Of a DNA stretch of 64,000 nucleotides, positions 18,801 to 28,800 are shown piece after piece; positions within the stretch are counted from its first letter, which is position 1; each line of letters starts with the position of its first letter. The position numbers were made by a program, and so were the translations under genes. Source of the stretch: Leishmania martiniquensis. Taxonomy: Eukaryota; Euglenozoa; Kinetoplastea; Trypanosomatida; Trypanosomatidae. Location of the stretch: contig NC_090147.1 of NCBI RefSeq assembly GCF_017916325.1, positions 260,001-324,000 on the forward strand. Reading direction: 5' to 3'. Below the pieces are notes generated by a model. It saw only the letters and a program-made list of their open reading frames with translations. It was not told where the DNA came from and made no database searches.

Positions 18801-21800
18801 CGCCAACTGCGGGCCACTGCGGAGAACTGCCTCGGCAAGATCGAAACGGCGCTCAACGAGTCTGGGTACGAGCCGCACACGGGGGCGTACATGATGTGTA
18901 TGATCAACCGCTTCAACTTCTGCAAGTCTATTCACAACATCCTTGGCTCCATGAGCCACGTTATCGAGCTCATTGCCGAAAACCCGAGCTTGATCGACAC
19001 GCCGATGTGCACGGCCTTTGGCGAACAAATTGGCGACCACCTCGCTGTCATCTCATCCGCGATGGACAGCATGGTGCTGAAGATTGTGGATTTCGAGCGC
19101 ATGGTGACGCCGCGGGAGATACAGCTTTTCCGCGAGGCACGCGAGCGCTTCCAGGATGCGCTGTCGCGCGTTCGCGAGGATGTCATCTTGACGAATGAGA
19201 ACTACGAGACGGACGAGTCCGACGTCCTCCTTGGGTTCTTCATGTTCAGCCTGGACGAGATGTGCGAGGTGATTAGCCAGTTTGAGGAGACGGCGCACCC
19301 GCCAAGCACGCTGCGGAGTGCGTTGCTATTCCCTGTGCGCGACGTGAAGAGCGTCATTGCTGCCTTTCAGAACTTGGCCTTCACGATAGTTCGTCGCCGT
19401 ACGATTCCGCGTCGTTTGAAGGAGGCGATCAAGCTCTCCCTGTGCATTTCGCTGCCTTCCATCTTTCAAGTGTACGCGCTGGGCAATGACGCGGTGAGCC
19501 CTGCTGCTGGCGCTGCGGTGATCGCGTTTATCTACAACCCGACCGGCTCCGAGAGCTTCCACTACGCCTCTGGGCGTCTCCTGGGCACGGTACTCGGCTC
19601 GATGGGTGCGCTGCTCTCGGTCCAAATTGCAGATTGCCGCTTGTGGGTCCTGTACATCTTTATTACGATCCTCTCCTTCATTGGCGCGTATGTGCAGGCG
19701 GCCCCGGGCTTCTACGCACTCGGGAACGCCATCGTCAGCAGCACAATTTCTGTCTGCACGCAGTACAAGGACCAGAGTGCTGCTATGGTGCGCATTCAGC
19801 AGAACTGCTTCGCCATCTTGATGTACTTTGTAATTGCGTGCACGCTGTGGCCGATGCAAGCACGCACGAAAGTGAAGATGAGTCTGAACGTCACACTGCG
19901 GTGCATGCGGGAGGCCATCACCCGCATGCTGCGCAATCTCGACATGCCGTACGACGCAAACGAAGTCACCGCTGACGTCTCGGCGCTGCTCATTGAGATG
20001 CACAAAAAGGTGCAGACGCAGTCGCGCTTCATCCCTGGAGCGGTGGAGGAGCCGACGATGGGCTCTGTTGAGTACCCGGAGGACGCGTGGAAGCGCATTG
20101 TGGAGGCGGAGAAAAAGCTGTGCCTGGCGCTGTCAATGATGCGCTTCGCCTACAACACCTTCATGTCCAGCCGCGCGGACGAGACGACTGCGTTGTCGGT
20201 ACACTGGGTGGTGCTGCATCGCATCGCTCCGCACGCGCAAGACCTCTCCGACCTCATCTATGCCTCCATTGACCTCTATCTCCTCTTGCTGTCGAAGATG
20301 ACGACCGTGCCAACGTCGCACCTGACACGGCTGCGAGTGGGCATGGTGAGCGCACATCAGGCCATTCTCGACACCTACATGGCCACCGTCTCCCGGAAGG
20401 TGGCTGGTGAGCAGGATACCGACGATGAGGAGAACGGCGGGGACGACATGTACGGCGGCAGCTCCTACATGAACGACGAAGACTACTACGGCCACAGCGA
20501 TAGCGGCAACCAAGGCGAAAGGCACGGCGGCAACGGCGGTTTGAACTCCCAACCGCCTACAGGAGCGCGACCCCACATGGAGAGCGCCGATGGCAACGGT
20601 GGTGGCAGGCCAGAGGGCAACGGCGGCCCAGCTGCAAGCGTCGACGACAAGGCTGCAGCGCGCGCCAATGCCAAGGTCGTGGGCAGCAAGGAAAAGGACG
20701 AGGACAGGGCCTTCCGGGATGGCGATCACGCCGCGCCCCCGCCACAGCGATTGCAGCGACAACGAAGCGACTGCAACCACGGTCACCGCCGCGGGAACCA
20801 CAGCTCTGGGGACTCTTCGGACTCGTCTTGCTCCGAGAGGGGCGAACAAGACGAGAACGCCGACGCGCGGCGACACAAGAAGGCAGCAAAGGGTGGCGAA
20901 GGGAAAAAAAAGATGGGATACCTCACCTACGAGCTCACGGCGGAGGAGGCTGCCGCGCTGCGCGCCTTTCTAGCGAGCCGCGCCAGCAGCACAGCCTTTG
21001 CCTCCAACAAGTCCATCTGCCTCAACAACGCCACCTTCAGTGGCCGTCCAGCGGGCGGGGCTTCTGCCGCTGCCGCTGCCGCGTCGGCCGCGAGAGCCTC
21101 GATGACGATGTCAGGGTCCCCACCGCAAGGCTACAACGACGCTCGTCTCATGGTGATCTCCGGCGGCGACGAAGGGCTGGCGGCGGCGCTGCGCAAGAAA
21201 CACAAAGTCATGGTAAAGCGGGGGAAGGACGAGGCTAATAGTGGTGACGCCGCATCCTCCTCGTCAGAGGAATCGCACGAGGAGGGCAAAGGAAAAGGTG
21301 GACGCAACGACGCCGACGCTGCTCCCGAGATCATCATGTCCAACGCGTCCTTCAAGAACACCTCCTTCAAGGGAACATCCTTTTTTAGCAGCCTCTTCTC
21401 AAAGCGGACGAAGGAGCTGCGCGACCTCGATGCGGCAGAGATGTCGCAGCTCCGTGCCAGGCAGTCGCGCGGGTCGAGCGAGTCGAGCAGCGCCTCGTCT
21501 CAATCGAAGAAGGCAGTCAAAAGCAAGAAGAAGCAACGGCGTCGCAGCCGAAAACTGCGCAAGGAGAACGACGGCGATCATGACGATGAGAACACGACCG
21601 AGTGCAGTACCCCGTTCACCTCGACGACTCCCCGCCACCGCCCCAGTAGCGTGGGCAGTGACTTCAGCGACATCGAAGACGATCCGAAGCTCCGTCGTGG
21701 CAGCCTCTTCTCCACCAAGGCACCTCGCGTGAGCGGGCGCGTATCAGGGGCCAAGGACGGCAAGGCAGATAAACGCCTGCTGCTGGCGATGTCGGCGCCG

Positions 21801-22802
21801 GCGGCGCTGTCTGGCGACAAACGCTCGATGGCCCACCCAATTGGCGATAATGGCGCTGCGCAGGAGGGTGCCGCTCGTGCAGAGGGCAACGCGCCGCCTA
21901 TGGCCCGGCTTACGCCCACGGTTCCTGGACGTGACTCTGGTGCGGAGCTCGGCGCAGCGGTTGGGAAGGAGGACAACGTGGGGGCAAGTCAGCGGCAGGC
22001 GAGCAGCTTGACTGTCGGGCAGCTGGGCGCGGTGGCGGCGGACAGCATTGCTAGCTTCGTTAGCGGTGAAGATCCGGCCGTGCTCGGGGCTTCGCTCAAC
22101 AACACCGGCAGCGTCGCAACTACCGCTGCTCACTACCCCTCACCGACTCAGGCTCTGGCACCGTGCAGCAGCCATAGCGCTCCGGAGGATCAAAAGGACT
22201 CACCGCTGCAGGCGTGCAGCAGTGGTGAGGAGGTGAAAAAGGACAACAAGCGTGACAATATCAACCACACCAGTGGCGCCGAGGTGATACCTCACAAAAA
22301 CGGCGAGGGGGCTGCACATGGCAGCTCCAAGGAGAGGCTGCCTCACGACAGAAGCGATGAAGTCCCGGGCAAGCAGGACAGGGCTCTCGGCAAGTCGGGG
22401 GAGGGCCAGAGAGACGCGAACGGGAATGCCGACACAGACAAGAGGCTGCTGGACGGCGACACTGTGAATTTTCGTCACCTCGCCTCCTTCGCCATCGACC
22501 CCTCGAGCGGGATGCAGCATCGTTCTTTCACCTTCGCTGGAGGCGGTCAGCGCGTGGATGCGATGCGCAGTAGGGACCGAGACGGCGACGGCGCCGCCCT
22601 GGACTCTGGGGAGGGCGGTGAGATCTTCAAGAACATCTCCTTCTTCGACGCGGATAAGGGCGAGTTTGTGCTCACCAACCACGACATCCACTCTCTCGAG
22701 GCCTTCCTATTTGGCACACGTGCCCTCATTGTGTACATCAACGATCTGCAAAAGGCGCTGCTGGAGATGGAGCACGCGACGGATCTGGCAAAGCAGCTTT
22801 AG
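15801..22802 (+). CDS. giant FUSC/ArAE-like membrane protein, array member 1
   Basis: The frame is open from 15,663, but the first ATG is 15,801, giving 2,333 residues. A pyrimidine tract with AG at 15,765-15,766 lies just upstream. Residues 1-750 are Ser/Pro/Gly-rich, including a poly-Gly run near 705-715. A first hydrophobic block of about six helices spans ~810-960, starting WEKLDWTVRGSL. A hydrophilic helical stretch follows (~960-1,200), then a second hydrophobic block (~1,200-1,353) with GRLLGTVLGSMGALL. This duplicated six-helix design with a G-R-x-x-G-T motif is that of FUSC/aromatic acid exporter and ALMT-type proteins. Their known roles are efflux of organic anions; the substrate here is unknown. 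The ~980-residue tail is charged and low-complexity, with SNASF/KNTSF/KGTSF repeats near 1,846-1,860 and a conserved end EFVLTNHDIHSLEAFLFG. Confidence 0.8.
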   Translation: MASRDQSPVGISASSSPAVARDQGALPVARERENTGELSDGPNHGTHPDSDQRRAPPTGALQTSVTNDSFGHPLGHSPVFCITRPFDSKEGSEAVEQFLSAVPAANHTSTPSTANRGRGAVAEAKHTGKGTNFVAIPQRAAFSSDPPLSTVPLPPSIVPPLVVPPPRPDASPATSTLSRKTPVPSLAMSTARNESKPTLIATASSSTASVPMVASVTSTTAQSRPPLPRSPSRRTPIAAFPSATSIAGPAANSSALLASTSRPASPFLRGVSNQGSNPSGQSPASEVALRGGGSDSGTPYQYSPVQRSPMGPWCSPVLRRAPNSSGGQFPSGLIPASGGGGGSLHSWSDAELRRTFGEREGARLSPTGATIAGQALRGGSPGNGNRHVPHSAAPALGIGSRQRGVIRASESSISGGLHSSVRSAQSAGSGGASSSGAVPAPPRWMNAAERIKELGAGEDPWMYDPVLPYDQSKLGLQTRRLGAQGVLTAGKLRALEAQQAGGSFGSMERGSPLQLAAHSFTGGGVRTGAHLSRYPASSGGMPLLMAQEEALHASARHFGRAMSEYSGVRRGGNVRSVAAGGQSMAGGRRAVSASLSPRIFTSLEAVTEDGAGNTNASYTSGSATLRARTANGGISSPLGSAELKSGLVEHEPANVFQGKSPRAANNNFYAMDMSGYGAAGTPMPNGGVAVAPRHTDTRKNTAGARGGGGGGGGGGRSLSDSTSSNGGRRKTVNASSSDAEKNRDGNWAAAKKADMDGDEDERDERNFRTRNIDALHAIPWDQRRQLPMSGFGTRFFALLSTPRFWEKLDWTVRGSLLTVLPTMVLSLEPSTSHMFPMPSSLAFNAFWITMPTFGSGLRELVIALKGFSLGLLLLCIIIGTRPGPEWLTLLLLFFFTLVSSFVAEETKKTAAFVLASTIMQYIVNPAGTTYSYVLQYYIGLLIGLAFGTAGFVVPFIRWSSDVARHYIKAMGNSLSIDLQGTLSSFWVRTPLERELNVVRLRQLRATAENCLGKIETALNESGYEPHTGAYMMCMINRFNFCKSIHNILGSMSHVIELIAENPSLIDTPMCTAFGEQIGDHLAVISSAMDSMVLKIVDFERMVTPREIQLFREARERFQDALSRVREDVILTNENYETDESDVLLGFFMFSLDEMCEVISQFEETAHPPSTLRSALLFPVRDVKSVIAAFQNLAFTIVRRRTIPRRLKEAIKLSLCISLPSIFQVYALGNDAVSPAAGAAVIAFIYNPTGSESFHYASGRLLGTVLGSMGALLSVQIADCRLWVLYIFITILSFIGAYVQAAPGFYALGNAIVSSTISVCTQYKDQSAAMVRIQQNCFAILMYFVIACTLWPMQARTKVKMSLNVTLRCMREAITRMLRNLDMPYDANEVTADVSALLIEMHKKVQTQSRFIPGAVEEPTMGSVEYPEDAWKRIVEAEKKLCLALSMMRFAYNTFMSSRADETTALSVHWVVLHRIAPHAQDLSDLIYASIDLYLLLLSKMTTVPTSHLTRLRVGMVSAHQAILDTYMATVSRKVAGEQDTDDEENGGDDMYGGSSYMNDEDYYGHSDSGNQGERHGGNGGLNSQPPTGARPHMESADGNGGGRPEGNGGPAASVDDKAAARANAKVVGSKEKDEDRAFRDGDHAAPPPQRLQRQRSDCNHGHRRGNHSSGDSSDSSCSERGEQDENADARRHKKAAKGGEGKKKMGYLTYELTAEEAAALRAFLASRASSTAFASNKSICLNNATFSGRPAGGASAAAAAASAARASMTMSGSPPQGYNDARLMVISGGDEGLAAALRKKHKVMVKRGKDEANSGDAASSSSEESHEEGKGKGGRNDADAAPEIIMSNASFKNTSFKGTSFFSSLFSKRTKELRDLDAAEMSQLRARQSRGSSESSSASSQSKKAVKSKKKQRRRSRKLRKENDGDHDDENTTECSTPFTSTTPRHRPSSVGSDFSDIEDDPKLRRGSLFSTKAPRVSGRVSGAKDGKADKRLLLAMSAPAALSGDKRSMAHPIGDNGAAQEGAARAEGNAPPMARLTPTVPGRDSGAELGAAVGKEDNVGASQRQASSLTVGQLGAVAADSIASFVSGEDPAVLGASLNNTGSVATTAAHYPSPTQALAPCSSHSAPEDQKDSPLQACSSGEEVKKDNKRDNINHTSGAEVIPHKNGEGAAHGSSKERLPHDRSDEVPGKQDRALGKSGEGQRDANGNADTDKRLLDGDTVNFRHLASFAIDPSSGMQHRSFTFAGGGQRVDAMRSRDRDGDGAALDSGEGGEIFKNISFFDADKGEFVLTNHDIHSLEAFLFGTRALIVYINDLQKALLEMEHATDLAKQL

Positions 22803-25800
22803 CTTTGGGCGGGCTCGCTGTCATCGCCAGAAAAAGGGCGCACCCAATCCCAGAGCGGCCATTAGCTGCCACGTCTCTCTCTCTCTTCGCGCTCTCTCCC
22901 GTGGTGTAACCATGCCAATGAGGGGGAAAAGGACACCGGAGGAAGGAACACAAGACCGTGCGTCGCCCCCCCTCCTCCTCCTCTCGCTTCCTCTGCAATG
23001 CATGCGTGTGTATGTATGTGTGGGGTACGCGTTACTGCCTCACCGCTTGCGCCTCTGTTTTCTTTCTTTTTACATTTTGCTGTGACCTCCTCTCCCCCCT
23101 CTCTCTCTGAGTATGTGTGTGTGTGCGTGTGTGTGGAAGTTGTAGCACGCGCTACGCCTACATGCTTCCAGAGCGTCTGTGCTCTTCTGCGCCATCACAT
23201 ATGAAGTCTCTGCATATGCACCCCTCCCTCCCCCCTCTTCTTCATCTTTTTTTTTGCCGCCCATGTGCCCTTTGTAACGCATGTACTCAGTCTTCCCCCC
23301 TCTCTCTCTCGCTCTGTGTGTGTGTGTGTGTCGTTGTGTGCGTAAGGGATGCGGCCACGCATGCATGCGACAATGTGGTGGGGGGAGGAGAGCAGGAATG
23401 CGCGAAGCGGCCATGAGGGACGGGCCGATGCCGCGTGGGCGGCGCAAAGGAAATGGCAGAGACGGCGTTCATCCGTTGGTAATGGTCTTTTTTTTTGCTC
23501 CCTCTATGTTGGGCAGTGCGCAGCATCGCATTCTCTCTGCGCCTCTGCGAGCTATTTTATATGCCCTCTATCGCGCTCTCAGCGGACGTACCCGGCTAAT
23601 GAACGAACAGGCGGAATCCCCTCCCTCCCTCCTTCGATGCCTCTGCTCTCTCTCTCTCACACACACACACAGACACGCTCACACAGACAGGCAGAGAGAC
23701 AGGCGCGCGTTTCGAAGCTTCATCCATACGAGTAGAGAAAAGGTGGGCGACCGGGTGGGCGAGAAAGGGGAGAGACGAAGGACATCACGTGAACCACGAA
23801 CAATACGTGACGGAGGCGCCATGTATCAGTGCTATCAGCAGGGCAGAGTCGGCTCTGCGCTGGAGCAGAGGGAGGAGGTATGGCAGCATGACAGATATAC
23901 CCGCAATCCTGGTGCATATGTGAAGGATGTCACCCTGTGTGTGTGGGCATATGCTAGGCTGCTTCCTCTGCCAACGCGCTTCATCTTTTCCACGGTGCAG
24001 ACAGCTGCGGTGAGCGTGGGCTACGCCGCCTCTCTTCTACACCTTTCCTCACCGTTGTCAGCCTCGCACATGGTGCGGTGCCGCCGTCGACGCTTCGCCT
24101 ATCCACTGCTCTCCCTCTCTTTCTCTCTCTTCATTTCTGCGCATGGCACAAGCGCCCCCCTCAACCGCTGTTTCCGTTCCACTGGCAGTGACGACTGCTA
24201 TAGAGTGCAAGGAAGGCAGCGAACGACAACAACGAAGGGTGTTGGGAAAGTAAATACATCAACACACGCACACAAACGCACAAGCGAGGGACTCAAGCAC
24301 GCACACAGGCCCGCCTGCGCATTTGTGTGGGGGTGCGCCCCTGCTCGCGTGCGGCCTCTCTTTGGAAAGTTGCGACAGGCGACAGCCACGGCCCCTCTTC
24401 GCACCTTTGCCGCGGCTCTCGTCTCTCCTCCTCCAGCAGTCTGTCCTCATTTTAACACGCACCTAGGCTCATATAGAGCGGCGCGAGGGCGGACACGCGC
24501 GTGCGCGCTCCTGCACAGGAAGAGCGAAAGCGAGAAGGAGTTCAGCAGTGAGCAGGAGAGGGAGCGGTGCGCGCTGCTTCAGGGGCATCCGCATGCAAAC
24601 GAGGCGGGTCCATTGCACGCCCCTCACCCCTCTTCCCTCTCTCTCCTGCGTCCTGTCTTCATGCCGCTTATCCTGTAAAGCCCTTCAAGACGTGTATGAC
24701 TCAACTTTTTTTTTTCTTCCGTGTTGCGTCTTTCTTTTCTGCTTTATCCGATCCTTCACGCTGTGTTGCCTTTCCCCCTTCCCCCGTTTTCCCCTCACAC
24801 CTTCTCCACGCGCCGCACTCGTGGGTGCTCCTTGTGGTTGCTAGAGCCTCGCTCAAGCCCGCCCTTCTCTTTTGCCTTTGCTGAAGTATACATTTTTCCG
24901 TGCTCGTCTGTGTGTCTGTGTGCGTTTTTTTTTTTTGGGGTCGAAGAGAAAGAAAAAAAGGGCGATAGGAGAGGAGACTCTTTTCCATTCTCTTCACGTC
25001 AAATCCGTATACATACGTGGACGCCGCAATTCTTTTGTGTGTGTATGTGTGTCGTGTATGTGGGGGAACTGTTCCGGAGGGACTTTACGGTTCGCCTTCT
25101 CCTCCTTTTCTTCTTTTTTTGCTCGCCTGCGGCTTTCCCTCTTGACACGATCAGCGACGCACACACACACACAATGCATACGCATCCACCATTTACATCG
25201 ATTTCTAGACGCACACGCGCTGCTCCTCTGTGTATTTAAGCATATATTTTTGTTTTTCTTTGCCACGCTCGCTGGCCGTTTTTTTCGCTGTTGATATATC
25301 CTTTCTGCCCGTGAGCGGAACCTGCGCACACACGCCGACAACCATACCCAAGCAGAGCCACATACGGCGACCTATCCTTCACTACATACACGCATGCCTT
25401 CTCAACCCCAATACTTCCCTTCCCTCCCCCACCAACAAAAAACAACTACGCCGCATACGCACGTGTGCTGCTTTCTCTCTTTCTTCTGCCCATTCTGAAT
25501 CTTTTCCCTGCGTTCTGCGTCTCTTTTTTTTGTGTTGCTTTAGATTTTCCGTCCCTTTCCAGTACTGGAAACTCACGTTGGTGTCGACCTTGGCTTTGCC
25601 GGGCTCGCACGCGCCGTTAACTGGGGCGAAGTGCCTCTACGGGGCCCTCTCACTCCTTTCTATCACATATCAACGACATACGGCGAGGACACAACGCGCG
25701 TCTGCTCCCCCATCCCCCTTTTTCTTCGGCTCCTGTTTCTCTATTCTCTCGAGGGCTGGCTCAGACCGGGTGCAGCTGCGCATACGAGCGGCAGACGAGC

Positions 25801-25874
25801 ACTCAAACAAATAACCGCCGCAGCGATATCCAACACTGAGAACCCTTTCGCCGCCATCTGAAAGAGCAGTCGCC
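22803..25874. other. intergenic spacer in the FUSC array, no gene seen
   Basis: About 3 kb with many GT/CA and CT microsatellites (23,113-23,134; 23,310-23,340; 23,645-23,690) and T runs. A 465-codon open frame from 23,281 is a translation of these repeats and has no conserved features. A pyrimidine tract at 25,706-25,750 followed by AG at 25,752-25,753 may be the splice site for the next gene. Confidence 0.55.
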
Positions 25875-28800
25875 ATGCCTCACGCAGCAAACTCTCGCCC
25901 TCTACCTCCGCCGGAGACGCCACCAGTCGCTCCCCAGGGCGGACAAGACAGTGACGCGACTCCCCTTCCTCACAGTTGGCGCCGCCATGTCCACTCCCGC
26001 ACGCAGTTTCGCTCTCCACCCAATGCTACCAACTCCTCACAGGGCGCATGCTCAAGAAGCGCACCCGTAGCATACACAAACGTCGACTTGCCACAACACA
26101 AGGCACCAGGTGAGCAATCGCAGGCGCAGAGCCATACCCAACTGCACCTATTTGCGTATCAAGAGCAGCCAGCGGAGATTGTCGCCCCGCAGCCGCCCAC
26201 GCCGCGCGTGCAGAGCGTCGCGGCTGCCTCCCCGACCTCTGTGACGCCGGAGGCCGCTGCTGCTGCTAAGATGCTGTCGAGCCCCGAAGCTCAGCGCCGC
26301 AGGGTGGCTGCCGGCACGTCGAACCCGTTGCACGTGTGGGGACAGGAGATGTCGTTCCTGAAGTCGCACTTTTTCAACTCGAAGCGTCACCGGTCGGGCC
26401 CCGCGGGGAGGGGGCATGGGGGCGAGTCCGGCGTGGCGACCGAGATGCGGGAGAACCTCGCAGATGCGGGGGCCGGTGTGTGGTCGCCAGTGTGTGCGGT
26501 GGGCACCGATGACCAGGGCGGAGGCGCAGCTGTAGCGGCAGCAAGCGGGGGTGGCCTGCGCATCTTTGGTGGACGGACGCCATTGCCGTCTCCGGCACTC
26601 AGGGGCATGGGTGCAAGCGACGAGGACCAGCACGATGAAGTGCAGGGCGGCAGTGCAGGCGGCAATGGAGGCGCCGCCGGCGGCGGTGACGAGGGCGAAC
26701 GGCTACTGGCCACCCCTTCCACCTCTGAGCCTGTGGCTCGGCCGAAGGGCGCGCCACCGAACACGTGGGCTTCGCTCGCGATCTTGCGCATGCGCAACAT
26801 GAACGCCTTGCGGGCCTACTCGTGGGATCAGCGCGTCTTCCTGCCTCAGGGTGACGGCTTCATCGGTACGCTCTTCGAGCTGCTCGCCTCGCCCCGCCTC
26901 TGGGAGAAGGTGGACTGGGCGATACGCGGGTCGGCCATCGCGATCTTGCCGACGCTGATTGTCTGCCTGGAGCCGGCCACGAGTCAAATCTTTCCCTTAC
27001 CCACGTCCGTGGTATTCCTCGCCTACTGGACGACGCAGCCGACGCTCGGTGCCGGGCTGCGCGAGACGTTTGTGGTGCTGAAGGCCTTCATTATTTCGCT
27101 TGCCTTCCTGTGCGTTGTCGTTGCGATCCAGCCGGGCCCCAAGTGGCTGACCATCATGATCCTCTTCTTCTCCCTCTCTGTCGCCGCCTTTGTTGCACAG
27201 CAGCTGAGGGTGATGATCGCGTACTGCTTCGCGAGCCTGATGATGCAGTACGTCGCGCACCCGGAGACGACGGGCTACAAGTACATTGGTGACTTCTACC
27301 TCACCCTGTTCATTGGCCAAGGCTTCGCTGTCGGCGCGCTCGTCTTCCCGTACATTCGGTGGTCCAGTGAGAACGCGCGGCGGTATCTGATCGTGATGGG
27401 CGACGCGATCAGCCTCTCGGTGCATGGGGCGTGCTGCAGCTTCTGGGTGGAGAGCAGCCTGCTGGAGCGGCAGCTGCACGTCGCGCGACTGCGGCAGCTG
27501 CGCCAGACCATCGAGGCCAGCATGGCGAAGGCCGAGAGGGGGCTGTCGGAGATGGGGTACGAGCCGCATTCTGGCGTGTACACCACGCGGCTGAAGACGC
27601 GCATGGCGTTCCTGAAGAGCGTGTTCAACATTGTGCAGTCGATGACGCTTGTGATTGAGCAGATCGCCGCGAACCCGACGCTGATCGAGACGCCGATGTG
27701 CCGTGCGTTTGGTGAGCGCATCGGCGGGGAGCTGAGCGTTGCTGCCGCTGCGATGGACGCGATGCTGCTTCGCACGGTGGACCTGGACGACCTTGTGTCT
27801 GCAGCCGACATGGAGGCGTTCCGTGCCGCGAAGGCGCGCTACGAGGACGCTGTGTCGAGCGTGCGCGACGAGGTGATCCTGAGCAACGGGAGCTACCGCA
27901 CGGACAACAGCGACATCCTTCTTGGCTTCTTTCTCTTCAGCGTGGAGGGGCTGATGGAGCTCATCAGCGGCTTCCAAGACGCCGCGCACAGCCAGAGCAA
28001 CCTGTGGTACTTTCTCACGTTTCCTCTGCGTGACCTGCAGAGCCTGTGGTCCGCGTTTGTGGAGCTGCGCAGCGCCATTACCCTCCGCTACTCCATTACG
28101 CGTAGGCTGAAGGAGGGCATCAAGCTAAGTTTGTCCGTAGCACTGGCAGCTCTTTTGCAAACATATGGGCTTAAAAGCACTGCCGCTAATCCTATTCTCG
28201 GGGTGGACACAATCGCGTTTCTTTACCGTTCCACGGGAGGCGACAGCTTCCAGTATGGGCAGGGGCGGCTGCTGGGAACGGTACTCGGGTGCCTTACAGG
28301 GCTTGTCGGTGTGCAGCTCGCCAATGGGCGCCGTCCTGTGCTGTATGTGTGCACGCTAGTGCTGACCTTCATCGGCTCCTACGTGCAGGCCTCGCCCGAC
28401 TGCGGCGCCCTTGGCAACGGTATGTCGAACGGTGTGATATCCGTTGTACTGCAGTACAAAAACAAGGACGGCGCCATTGTGCGCATTCAGCAGAACTGCT
28501 TCGCGGTGATTATTTACTTCATCGTCACGTCCCTGGTGTGGCCTGTGCGGTGCCAGACGAAGGTGAAGACGGGATTTGACGGGTGCATGCGCATGAGCCG
28601 CGAGGTAACGGACCGGCTGCTGCGGAATCTGGACCTCCCGCACAGCGCCAAGGCAGTGAGCGACGATGTGATGGCGTTGCTGGGGGAGATGCAGAAGAAG
28701 GTGGGCCAGCAGCTGCAGAACCTGACCGGGGCTCGGCTGGAGCCGACGATGGACTCTGCTGAGTTCCCTGAGATGGCGTGGCGGATGCTCGTATCCTCGC

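Noticed and set aside
23281..24678. 465-codon open frame between FUSC members 1 and 2
   Set aside because: Runs through microsatellites (CVCVC, THTHT, LSLSLS) with no conserved core.
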